Shown here piece by piece: positions 27,102 to 38,500 of a stretch of 64,000 nt of DNA. The number at the start of each line of letters is the position of its first letter. Within the stretch, counting starts at the first letter, position 1. The notes beneath the pieces were generated by a model that searched no databases, was not told the origin of the DNA, and worked only from the letters and a program-made list of their open reading frames with translations. Source of the DNA: Sphingomonas kyeonggiensis (GTDB lineage: Bacteria; Pseudomonadota; Alphaproteobacteria; Sphingomonadales; Sphingomonadaceae); the NCBI RefSeq assembly GCF_014204495.1, contig NZ_JACHLN010000002.1:806001-870000 (forward strand), written 5' to 3'. A program made the position numbers and the translations under genes.

Positions 27102-27926
27102 ATGCCCACGCCCAACAGCATAGCCGCTGACAAGCTGTCACGCCTGATCGGCACCGCCGCCGCCCCAATGCTCCTCGACCTGCGCGAGGATCGCGGCACC
27201 ACGCTGATACCCGCCTCCCTCCCCGTCCCCGCCGGCGCGATCGGAGAATGGACCGCCCGCCTGACCGGCCGCGCCGCAATCATCATCGACGAGGACGGCA
27301 CGCGCACCGCGCCCGGCCTGGCCGCCTGGCTGCGCAGCGACGGGATCGATGCCGAAATCCTGGAGGGCGGTTTCGCCGCCTGGCAGGCCGCCACCCTGCC
27401 CCTGCTCGCGACCGAGCGGCTCCCGGGGCGCGACGCCCAGGGCCGGACGCTCTGGGTCACCCGCGCGCGGCCCAAGGTCGACCGCATCGCCTGCCCCTGG
27501 CTGATCCGGCGCTTCGTCGACCCCGCCGCACGCTTCCTGTTCGTCGCCCCCGGCGACGTGATCGAGACCGCCCGGCGCTTCGACGCCGCCGCCTTCGACG
27601 TGGCGCATGACGACGTGTTCTGGAGCCATCGCGGCGAGCGCTGCACCTTCGACCTGATGGTCGAGACCTTCGGCCTCACGGCCTTCCCCGCACTCGAACA
27701 TCTGGCGACGATCGTGCGCGGCGCCGACACCGCCCGGCCCGACATCGTGCCCGAGGCAGCCGGCCTGCTCGCCCTCTCGCTTGGCCTCTCCCGCGTCCAT
27801 GCCGACGACCTGGAGCAGCTCGAGGCCGGCATGCCGATCTACGACGCGCTCTACCGCTGGTGCCGCGACGCGCGATCGGAAACGCACGACTGGACCTCGC
27901 ACAAGCCGCGCGCGGTGCAGGCATGA
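27102..27926 (+). CDS. chrB: ChrB-type chromate resistance protein with rhodanese-like domain
   Basis: 274 residues. N-terminal rhodanese-like fold (about 10-105) with LLDLRED and the C-terminal rhodanese signature ILEGGFAAW, but the active-site loop reads DEDGTRTAPG with no Cys, so sulfurtransferase activity is unlikely. The C-terminal ChrB domain (about 118-265) has LWVTRARPKVDRIACPWLI, FDVAHDDVFWSHRGERCTFD and GLSRVHADD. ChrB proteins are linked to chromate-dependent control or enhancement of ChrA. It overlaps chrA by four bases (ATGA). This domain arrangement is recurrent next to chrA in proteobacteria. Confidence 0.88.
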   Translation: MPTPNSIAADKLSRLIGTAAAPMLLDLREDRGTTLIPASLPVPAGAIGEWTARLTGRAAIIIDEDGTRTAPGLAAWLRSDGIDAEILEGGFAAWQAATLPLLATERLPGRDAQGRTLWVTRARPKVDRIACPWLIRRFVDPAARFLFVAPGDVIETARRFDAAAFDVAHDDVFWSHRGERCTFDLMVETFGLTAFPALEHLATIVRGADTARPDIVPEAAGLLALSLGLSRVHADDLEQLEAGMPIYDALYRWCRDARSETHDWTSHKPRAVQA

Positions 27927-29323
27927 GCGCGGCGGCTCTCGACGGGGCCGCAGCCCCGGCCCGACCTGCTCCCGTCACGCTTGGTCAGGCCTTCTGGGTG
28001 TGGCTGCGGATCGCAGCGCTCTCCTTTGGCGGACCGGCCGGGCAGATCGCGGTGATGCACCGCATCCTGGTCGAGGAGAAACGCTGGATCGGCGAGCAGC
28101 GATTTCTGCACGCGCTCAACTATTGCATGCTGCTGCCCGGCCCCGAGGCGCAGCAGCTCGCCACCTATATCGGCTGGCTGCTGCACAAGACGAAGGGCGG
28201 CGTGATCGCCGGCACGCTTTTCGTGCTGCCGGGCATGGTCTCGATCATGGCGCTGAGCTGGATCTATGTCCTGTACGGCAAGCTCGGCTTCGTCGCGGCG
28301 CTGTTCTTCGGATTGAAGGCCGCAGTGCTGGCGGTGGTGCTCCAGGCGGTCGTCCGGATCGGCGGACGGGCGCTGCGCAGCGGCGCGTCACGGGCGCTGG
28401 CGGCCGCCGCCTTCGTCCTGATCTTCTTCCTGGGCGTGCCCTTCCCGCTCATCATCCTCGCCGCCGGCCTGATCGGCTGGTGGACCGGGCGCAGCGGTTC
28501 GAATGCGTTCAAGGGCGGCGGGCATGGCGGGCCGAAAGGAGGTGCCGTGGTCGCGGATGCCGATACCCTGCTGGGCGAGGAACTGCCGGCACACGCCCAT
28601 GCCTCGTGGCGCGAAACGTCGCGAACGGTGGTGACCTGCCTGCTGCTATGGCTGGTGCCGGTCGCCGCGCTGGTGCTGCTGCTCGGGCCGACCAACACCT
28701 TCTCCAGCATCGCGATCTTCTTCTCGAAGATGGCGGTGGCAACGTTCGGCGGCGCCTATGCGGTGCTCGCCTATGTCGCGCAGCAGGCAGTGGAGGAATA
28801 TCACTGGCTCACCCCGGGCGAGATGCTCGACGGGCTCGGCATGGCCGAGACCACGCCGGGGCCGCTGATCATGGTGCTGCAGTTCGTCGGCTTCCTCGGC
28901 GCCTATCGCACACCGGGCATGCTCTCTCCGCTGCTCGCCGGCACGCTGGGCGGGCTGCTCGCGACCTGGGTGACCTTCCTGCCCTGCTTCCTGTGGATCT
29001 TCCTGGGGGCGCCCTATATCGAGCGGCTGCGCGGCAACGCGGCCGTATCGGGCGCGCTTTCGGCGATCACGGCGGCGGTGGTGGGCGTGGTGCTCAACCT
29101 TGCCATCTGGTTCGCGATCCACACGCTGTTCCGCCAGACGCTGCCGGTCGAGCTTGGGCCGATCCGCTTCGCCGCACCCGTGGCCGCGAGCATCGATCTG
29201 TGGGCGCTGGTGCTGGCCGGTGCGGCGATCGTGGCGGTGTTCGTGCTGCGGGCCGGCGTCATCGTGACGCTGGCGGCTACATCGGCGGCGGGCATCGCGC
29301 TGCACCTGCTCGGGCTGCTCTGA
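27923..29323 (+). CDS. chrA: Chromate efflux transporter ChrA
   Basis: 466 residues from the ATG overlapping the chrB stop; an upstream in-frame start inside chrB was rejected. It is a two-domain CHR-family carrier. The N-terminal half has LRIAALSFGGPAGQIAVMHR and LNYCMLLPGPEAQQLATYIG; the C-terminal half repeats the plan with MAVATFGGAYAVLAYV and MAETTPGPLIMVLQFVG. About ten to twelve hydrophobic segments are visible, with a hydrophilic Gly-rich linker (about 190-235) between the halves. It exports chromate from the cytoplasm using the proton gradient. A strong hairpin follows at 29417. Confidence 0.95.
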   Translation: MSAAALDGAAAPARPAPVTLGQAFWVWLRIAALSFGGPAGQIAVMHRILVEEKRWIGEQRFLHALNYCMLLPGPEAQQLATYIGWLLHKTKGGVIAGTLFVLPGMVSIMALSWIYVLYGKLGFVAALFFGLKAAVLAVVLQAVVRIGGRALRSGASRALAAAAFVLIFFLGVPFPLIILAAGLIGWWTGRSGSNAFKGGGHGGPKGGAVVADADTLLGEELPAHAHASWRETSRTVVTCLLLWLVPVAALVLLLGPTNTFSSIAIFFSKMAVATFGGAYAVLAYVAQQAVEEYHWLTPGEMLDGLGMAETTPGPLIMVLQFVGFLGAYRTPGMLSPLLAGTLGGLLATWVTFLPCFLWIFLGAPYIERLRGNAAVSGALSAITAAVVGVVLNLAIWFAIHTLFRQTLPVELGPIRFAAPVAASIDLWALVLAGAAIVAVFVLRAGVIVTLAATSAAGIALHLLGLL

Positions 29324-29416
29324 CTTCTGCCCGGAAAATCAAGGACGTCGCGAAAACCCGCACCGCAAATGTGACGCCAAGCCGTCCAAGATGTGCGCGT
29401 GGTTCCAATAACTTGA

Positions 29417-29448
29417 GCGCCGTGCCGGCCATGGGTGCGGCACGGCGC
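29417..29448. terminator. Hairpin after chrA
   Basis: Perfect 11-bp stem GCGCCGTGCCG / CGGCACGGCGC with a 10-base loop, 94 bases after the chrA stop and 74 bases before the next gene. There is no T-run. It probably insulates chrBA from the autotransporter gene. Confidence 0.5.
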
Positions 29449-29522
29449 CCTCGACTCACCCCCATATGGCGTATTGACTCCTGTTCGCCGTGGGTAATGG
29501 CTCCCTGAAAGGGGGAATTTTC

Positions 29523-32500
29523 ATGGCCAGCAGCATCGAGTCGTCCGGGATCCTGAGCATCGCGGGGCGGAAATCGCACAAGGGCGTCCGTCCGGGACGC
29601 TATCGCAGCGCGACGGCGCTGGCCGGCGGCCTGGCCGCGACCATCCTCCTCGCGGTGCCCGCGATGGCGCAGGATACGCGCGGCGGCGGCGGCGGCCAGG
29701 GCAACAGCGCGCCTGGACCAATCGGTGGCACCAGCAGCAGCACCGGCGCGGGCGGTGCCGGCGCAGGCACCAGCGAAAGCTATGAGGGCGCCGCCGGCGG
29801 CGGTGCCGGCGTGACCGGCGGAAATGGCGGCAACGCTTCGGATGGCGGCCTGGGTGGCGCAGGCGGCGCCACCGCCGGCGCAGCGGGCGGCGACGGCGTG
29901 GGTGGCGGCATCGGAAGCCGCGCGAGCGGCGGCGGCGGCGGCGCGCATGGCGCCTATCTTTCCGGCGCACCAGGCTCGGCAGTGAGCGGCGGCAAGGGCG
30001 GCGCGGGCGGCACCTCGAGCGATGGCGACGGCGGCGGCGGCGGTGCGGGCGGCTATGGCGCGGTGGCGACCGGTACCGGCACGATATTCTTCAACTATGC
30101 GATCACCGGCGGCAATGGCGGCGATGGCGGCGGCGGCTATTTCTATGGCGGCAGCGGCGGTGATGGCGGCTATGGCCTGGTGTTCACCGGCACCGGCGCC
30201 ACCGCCTCGATCAGTGGCGCGATCACCGGCGGCAATGGCGGCGTGCGCGGTGGCTTCTCGGCCGCCGGCTGCTGCGCGGTCGGCCAGAACGGTGCGGGCG
30301 GAATCGGCCTGGTCGGCAGCGATGTGGCCATTGTCCTTCATGCCACGATCAGTGGCGGCCTCAATGGTAACGGCGTTACGCGCGCGCTTGCGATGCGACT
30401 GGGCGGGGTCAACCAGATCGCGCTCGCCAGCGGCTGGGGCCTGGTCGGCGGCATCGAGATCGCAGGGACCAGCCTGGAATTCGTGCAGGGCAACAACCAG
30501 ACGCTGTCGAACGACATTTCCGGTGTCGGCAAGCTGATCAAGAGCAGCATCGGCAACCTGACGCTGAGCGGCAACAACAGCTATGCCGGCGGCACCGAAA
30601 TCCGCGGCGGCACGCTGACGATGGGCAATGGCGGCACCACCGGCGTGCTCGGCAGCGGGCTGGTCAGCATTTCCAGCGGCGCCGAGCTGGCCTTCAACCG
30701 CTCCGACAACATCACCGTCGCCCACCAGATCACCGGCGACGGCCAGTTGCGCAAGCTCGGCACGAACACGCTGACGCTCGGCAACAGCGGGAACAATTAT
30801 ACGGGCGGGACGATCGTCGACGCCGGCACGCTGGCGCTCAACAACGCCACGGCGGCCGGCACGGGCACGATCTGGCTCCGCGACGGCACCACGCTTCGCA
30901 ATCTGGTGACGAGCGGCACGCCCTATTACGCCAATGCGATCCGGATCGACGCCGGCGAGAGCGCGACCATCAACGGCAACACAAGCGCCGGCGCCGCTTT
31001 CAACGGCGCGGTCACCGGCGGCGGCGACCTGACGATCTCCGGCCTGGTCGCGCTGCTCAACACCAACAGCTACGGCGCGACCACGATCGACAGCAACTCG
31101 CAGCTGCGGGTGGGGGTCACGACTTCGGGAACGCTGGGCAGCGGCAACGTCACCAATAACGGCCTGCTGGTATTCGGACGGTCGGACACGGTGACCGTCT
31201 CGAACGAAATCAGCGGTTCCGGAGACGTGCGGAAGACCAATGGCGGCACGGCGATCCTGACCGGCGACAACAGCTATCTGGGCACCACCACCATCACCAG
31301 CGGCACCCTCCAGGTCGGCGATGGCGGCACCACCGGCTCGCTTGGATCCGGCAATGTCTCCAATTCCGGCAACCTGGTCTTCAACCGGGCCGATGACATC
31401 ACCGTCGCCAACGCTATCGGCGGCACCGGCACCCTGACCAAGCTGGGCGCCGGCATGCTGACCCTGAGCGGCAACAGCAACTATCTCGGCAACACCACGA
31501 TCAGCGCGGGCACGCTGCTGCTTGGCAGCGCCAATGCCTTTGGCAACGGCAGCATCCTGCTCGACGGCGGCACGCTCGATGTCGGCGATATCGCCTTCAA
31601 CCTCGCCCGCCTGGGCAGCGGCAACGGCACGATCGCCGCTTCCGGCACCGGCAGCCTGAATGTCGGCGCCGGCCAGACGGTAACGTTCGGCAGCACGGGC
31701 AATTCGATCGACTCCGATGTCATGCTGACGATCGACCCGAGCGGCACGCTGACGCTGCTCGGCAACAACGCACTGACCGGCGGCATCACCCTGGCCGGCC
31801 GGCTGGTGATCGGCGAAAGCGGCGCGGCCGGCGGCGCCGGCAATACGATCTTCACCGCCGGATCGGTGATCAGCTATGCCGACGGCGTCGACAATGGCAC
31901 GGCGATCGGGCTCGGCTCCGACACCACCCAGTTCGAAGTACTCGGCGCCGATGTCGCCACCCAGAGCGGCGCGATCTACGAGGACCTGCAGAGCCGCGGC
32001 TTCGAGAAGATCGGCGCGGGCACGCTGATCCTGACCGCAGCCAACAGCTATACCGGCACGACCCTGGTCTCCGCCGGCACGCTGGGCCTGGGCGACGACT
32101 TCGCGGCGGGCACCGGCTCGATCGAGCTGGCCAGCGGGACCACCCTGCTCAACGCCGGCAGCTGTGGCTGCGGGCTGGCGCTGGCCAATGCCATAAACGT
32201 CATCACCACGGCGACGATCGACAGCGGCGGCGGCCAGACCTATCTCGACGGCCCGCTGACCGGCGGCGGTATCCGCTTCGCCGACAGCAGCGGCGGCGGC
32301 ACCATCACCCTGACCGCGGACAACAGCTATGGCGACACCGTGGTGGGCACGCTGGCGACGCTGGTCGTCGGCGAAGGCGGCACCACCGGCACGCTCGGCA
32401 CCGGCAGCATCACGGTCGAGGACCTGGCGATGCTGGCGTTCGACCGATCGGACACGGTCACGCTGGCGGCGGAGGTTTCGGGCGACGGCCTGATCGGCCA

Positions 32501-35500
32501 GTTCGGCAGCGGCACGCTGATCCTGACCGGCAACAACAGCAATGCCGGCGGCACGGTGATCCTCAATCCCGACGGCATCCTGCAGGTGGGCGATGGCGGC
32601 ACCAGCGGCGCGCTGGGCGCCGGCACGGTCTTCAACATGGGCCAGCTGGTGTTCAACCGCTCCGACGACATCACCGTCGCGCAGGAGATCGCCGGCGACG
32701 GGCGGATCACCAAGCTGGGCGCGAACACGCTGACGCTGAGCGGCGACAATCTCAACGGCAGCTACGGGCCGTTCGCGGGCACCGTCTCGGTCCAGGGCGG
32801 CACGCTGGCGATCACCCAGTTCGCGCTGGGCGCCAGCGAGCTGCTCGAGATCGACAATGGCGCGCAGGTGAAGCTGCTCGAGGACAGCTATGCCGGCAGC
32901 ATGGCGATCCTCTCGGGCGGTGGCACGATCGATACCGGCGCCTATACGCTCGAGGCGTTCGGCGGGGTGGATTTCCAGGGCGAGCTGACCAAGACCGGCT
33001 CGGGCACGCTGCTGCTCGTCGACTTCCCGGAGGAAGGCACCGGCAGCGGCGGGATCAACGTCATCGCCGGTACGCTCGGGCTGGGCAGCGACTTCGCGGC
33101 GGGCACCGGCACGATCAAGCTGGCCGACGGCACGACGCTGCTGAGCTGCGGCTGCGGGCTGCTGACGGTGGGCAATGCGATCCAGGTCGCGCCTGGCGGC
33201 ACCGCGACGATCAGCGGCGACGGCGGCGACATCGACCTGACCGGCGCGATCAGCGGCGGCGATGTCAGCTTCAGCGCGGGCAGCAGCCCGGGCGCCGCGA
33301 GCACCTTCACGCTGACCAACGCGAACAGCTATGGCGCCACCCGGATCGGCGCCAATGTCGAGCTGGTGCTGGCGGGCGGCACGCTGGGCACCGGCGACCT
33401 CGTCTTCGACGCGGCGCCTTCGGATCCGGGCTCGCCGGCTAAGGTCCGCTTCGAGAACAGCAGCGACTATGGCTTCGGCGGCAGGATCGTCGGCAGCGGG
33501 ATCGTCGACATCGATCCGGACGCGGCGGCGAAGGTGACGCTGACCGGCTCGAACAGCGCGGCGGAGAACTTCACCGGGACGCTGAACCTGCTCCAGGGCA
33601 CGCTGGTGCTGAACGGCGCTATCGGCGACATGGTCGGCAACAGCGCCACGCTCAGCATCGCCGGCGGCACGCTGGGGGGCAGCGGCAGCTTCCATGGCAG
33701 CGTGGACATCGACAATGCCGCGCTCAACCCCGGCAACAGCCCGGGCACGCTGGCGATCGCCGGCAATCTGACGCTCGGCGCGGGCACGATCCTCAACTTC
33801 GAGCTCGGCGCGCCGGGCACGGTCGGCGGGGCGAGCAACGACCTCGTCACCGTCGGCGGCAACCTGCGGCTCGACGGCACGCTCAACGTCGCCGCCTGGG
33901 GCGCGGGCTATGGGCCGGGCTATTACCGGCTGTTCAACTATGGCGGCAACCTGGACGACCAGGGGCTGGACATCGGCACGATCGCCGGCGGCCTCGCCCC
34001 GCAGCTCCTGACCAATATCGGCGGCCAGGTGAACATCCGCCTGGGCGGGGCACAGGCCATCCAGTACTGGGACGGCGCCGACATGGGCTCGACCACCGGC
34101 GTGGCGGGCGGCACCGGCGACTGGAAGGGCGCGAACACCAACTGGACCGGCCCGACCGGCTTCGCGATCAACGACGCCTGGCAGGGCCAGGTCGGCGTGT
34201 TCGGCGGCGCGGCGGGCGGCACGGTCACCGTCTTCGGCACCCCGTCCTTCGAGGAACTGCGCTTCGTCACCGACGGCTATGTGCTGCGCCCCTCCGACGC
34301 GAGCGCGCGGCTGAACACCACTGGCGGCTTCTCGATCATCGACGTCGCGAGCGGCGTCACCGCCGATATCGGCGTGGTGATCCAGGGCAATGCGGGCCTC
34401 GACAAGACCGGCACCGGCACGCTGATCCTCTCGGCGGCCAACAGCTATGAAGGCGCGACCGATGTCGCGGCGGGCACGCTGCGGCTGGGCGCCAACAACG
34501 CGATCGCCCAGCAATCCGCGCTCAACGTCCAGTCGGGCGCGACGCTCGACCTGGCCGGCTTCGACACCAAGTCCGGATCGATCGCCGGCGCGGGCGCGAT
34601 CCTGCTAGGCGGCGGCCAGCTCGAGACGGGCTACGACAACAGCTCGACCATCTTCAGCGGCACGATGACGGGCGCCGACGGCAGCGAATCCACCCTCATC
34701 AAGAATGGCATCGGCACGCTGACCGTAAGCGGCACCGTGGCGCTGGGCAACGGCGGAGGCGCCCTGAAGTCCTTCACCCAGATCAATGCCGGCACACTCC
34801 AGATCACCGGCACCGGCAATTTCGGCGTTGACCAGGTCCAGAACCTCGCGACGGTCGAGAACAGCGGCATGATCAATGCCCATGCTACCCTGCAGAACTT
34901 CGGCACGGTGACCAATGGCGCCGTCGGAACGATCAACGGTACCACCCAGAATTTCGGCACTGTCGACAATTACGGCACGATGGGTCCGCTGATCTCGCTG
35001 GGCGGCACGGCCACCAACTACGCCACCGGCACCATCAACGGCGCGGTCCAGAACTTCGCCAGCTTCACCAGCGCCGGCATCATCAACGGCGACCTCAGCA
35101 ACTTCGGGACGATGCAGCTCGAAGGCCAGCTGAACGGAGCGCTGCTCAATCTGGGCACCGGCGCCAGCGCAACGCTGACCGCGGCGGTTACCGGCATCAC
35201 CCGTTACGAGGGCGGGACCAGCGCCACCTTCGACCTCGCCGGCATCGATACCCAGGTCGGCGGCCTTGCCGGCACCGGCGAGATCGACCTCGGCAGCGGC
35301 CGCCTGACGGTGGACGGCGGCAACGGCAACTGGAGCTTCGAAGGCGCGATCAACGGCAGCGGCGGTCTGACCAAGACCGGCACCGGCACGCTGACGCTGG
35401 GCGGCGCAAGCAACTATGGCGGCACGACGTCGATCAGCGGCGGCACGCTCTCGCTGTCGGGCACGATCGGCAGCGGCGCGATTTCGAACAATGCCACGCT

Positions 35501-38500
35501 GGACCTCAGCGGGGCGACCGACCGCGTCTTCGCCAACAGCATCACCGGCACCGGCAAGCTGACCAAGAACGACAGTGGCGTGGTGACGCTGACGGGCGCC
35601 AGCGCCTATGGCGGCGGTACCCAGGTTCTCGGCGGTACGATCGGCTTCAACAACGGCCAGTCGCTCGGCGGCGGCGGCGTCGAATTGTCCGACGGCACCG
35701 CGCTGCGCAACGTCCAGGCGGGCGCCGTGACGCTGGCGAATAGCATCGCCATCGTCTCCGGGACCGCGACGCTTGAGGGTGTGGGCGGATCGAGCACGGT
35801 ACTGGGCGGGCCGATCACCGGCGGCAATGTCAGCTTCGGGGTATCGGGCGCGGGCAGCGCCAGCTTCACGCTGACCGGTACCAACAGCCATGCCGGCACC
35901 CAGATCGGCGCAGGCGCCACGGTGAACCTGGCCAGCGGGACGCTCGGCACCGGCAACCTCGTCCTGGCCGACAGCAGCGCGACGATCAACTTCACCAACG
36001 GCGCGAACTACAGCTATGCCGGCGTGATCTCGGGCAACGGGCATATCGGCGTTAACACCGCCGGCGGCGCCTCGGTAACTCTCTCCGGCTCGAACGCGGC
36101 GGGCAGCGACTTCACCGGCACGGTCTCCGTGGATGCCGGCAAACTGGTGCTCAATGGCGATTTCGGCGACGTGACGGGCAACACCGCCAGCCTGACGCTG
36201 AACGGCGGCACGCTGGGCGGCGGCGGCACCTTCCATGGCGACATGACCCTGGGAGCCGCCTCGCTGAATCCCGGCAACAGCCCGGGCACGCTCAGCATCG
36301 CCGGCAACCTGACCCTCGGCGCCGGCACCATCCTCAACTTCGAGCTGGGCGAAGCCGGTACCGTGGGCGGCGCCAATAACGACCTGGTCAATGTCGGCGG
36401 CAACCTGACGCTCGACGGCACGCTTAACGTCGCGGCGCTGACCGGGTTCGGCGAAGGCTATTACCGACTGTTCAACTATGGCGGCACGCTGACCGACAAC
36501 GGCCTGCTCTTCGGCGCGCTGCCGGGCGGCTATAGCAGCACGCTGCTCACCAATATCGGCGGCCAGGTGAACATCCTGTTCGCCAGCAGCCCGCAGGCGA
36601 TCCAATATTGGGATGGCAGCGACCTGACCGGCAGCTCCGCCGCGAGCGGAGGCAATGGCGGCGCGGGCGTGTGGAGCAGCACCAGCACCAACTGGACCGC
36701 GCCGACCGGCTATGGCGTCAACGACAGCTGGCACGGCCAGGTCGCGGTATTCGGCGGCACGGCCGGCGGCGCCGTCACTGTCCAGGGCAGCCAGGTCTTC
36801 CAGGAACTGCGCTTCACCACCGGCGGCTATACGATCAGCGGCGCGACGGCAGCCGCAGGGCTGGCGACGACCGGTGGCTTCTCGGTGATCGACGTCGCAA
36901 CCGGGATCGGCGCCACGATCAACGCCACCATCTCCGGTACGGGCGGTCTGACCAAGACAGGCACCGGCACACTCAGCCTGGGCGGCGCAAACAGCTATGC
37001 CGGCGTCACCACCGTCTCCGCCGGCACCCTTATGCTGACCGCGGGCGGTTCGCTGGCCGGGGCGGTCCAGAACAATGCGACGTTCAACAACGCCGGCACC
37101 GTTGCGGGGGCCGTCACCAATACGGGCACACTGACCAACACCGGCACGCTATCGGGCGCGGTCCAGAACAACACGACGTTCAGCAATAGCGGCACGGTCG
37201 CCGGGCTCGTCACCAACGCCGGCACCCTGACCAGCACCGGCACACTCGCCGGTGGGCTGCTCAACAACGGCACCGCGACGCTGACGGGCACGATCGGCAC
37301 CGGCATCGTCAACAACGGCACGATCAGCCTGAGCGGCACGACCTCGATCGCGGCGCTGCAGCAGGCCGCCGCGGGCAGCTTCAACCTGGCCGGCTTTGGC
37401 ACATCGGTCGGCACGCTGACCGGTTCGGGCGCGATCACCCTGGGCAGCGGCACGCTCAGCATCGGCGCGGGCAACGGCAACTCGTCCTTCGCCGGCACGA
37501 TCGCGGGCGCGGGCAGCCTGGCCAAGACCGGCACCGGCACGCTCGTCCTCACCGGCGCCGCGACGCAGACGGGCGGCACGACGATCTCGGGCGGCACGCT
37601 GCAGATCGGCAATGGCGGCACCACCGGCTCGCTTGCCGGCGCGATCACCAACAACGGCGTGCTCGCGATCAGCCGCAGCGACGCGGTGACGCTGGCCAAT
37701 GTGATGTCGGGCACCGGCGGCTTCGTCCAGGCGGGCAGCGGCACCACCACCCTTACCGGGGCCAACAGCTATAGCGGCGGCACGCTCGTCTCGGCCGGCC
37801 GGCTGCGCGGCGATGTCGCCTCGCTCCAGGGCGCGATCCGGATCGACGGCGCGCTCGAGTTCGCCCAGACCGGTGCCGGCACCTATGCCGGCAGCCTGTC
37901 CGGCGCGGGGCTGTTCGAGAAGACCGGCACCGGCACGCTGACGCTTACCGGCAACAGCGCGACCTTTAGCGGCGCGAGCAATGTGCTGGCCGGCACGCTG
38001 GCGGTGAACGGACTGCTCACCCGCTCGCTCGTCACCGTCTCCAGCGGCGCCACGCTGGTTGGCACCGGCACGGTCGGCGGCATCACGGTGCAGAGCGGCG
38101 GCACGCTGGCGCCGGGCAACGGGGTCGGCACGCTCAACGTCGCGGGCAATGTGCTGTTCCAGGCCGGCTCGCTCTTCGCGGCCGAAGTCCAGGCGAGCGG
38201 TGCCGACAAGGTGCAGGCGACGGGCACCGCCCAGCTCGGCGGCACACTGCAGGTGCTCAACCTGGGCGGCAGCTATGCGATCAACAGCACCTATGTGCTG
38301 CTTCATGCCGATGCCGGCGTCAGCGGCACCTTCGCGGTGACCAACTTGGCCAGCTTCGGCCTCGCCTACCGCCCGAAGATTATCTACACCGCCAACGAGG
38401 TGCAGCTGTTCCTCGCGGCCAACCAGCTTTCCGCGGTGCTCGGCACCGGCGTGGCGCTGACCTACAACCAGGCGAGCGCGATCAGCCGGCTCGATGCCGC

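Noticed and set aside
29474-29500. Promoter TTGACT with TAATGG for the second autotransporter
   Set aside because: Spacer is only 15 bases and the -10 match is weak; it would leave a very short leader.
29277-34514. 1745-codon minus-strand ORF, with others at 34605-36734 and 37149-39656, opposite the second autotransporter
   Set aside because: Same shadow composition (RAGVEGEDRA-type). The plus-strand reading has signal peptide, repeats and barrel.
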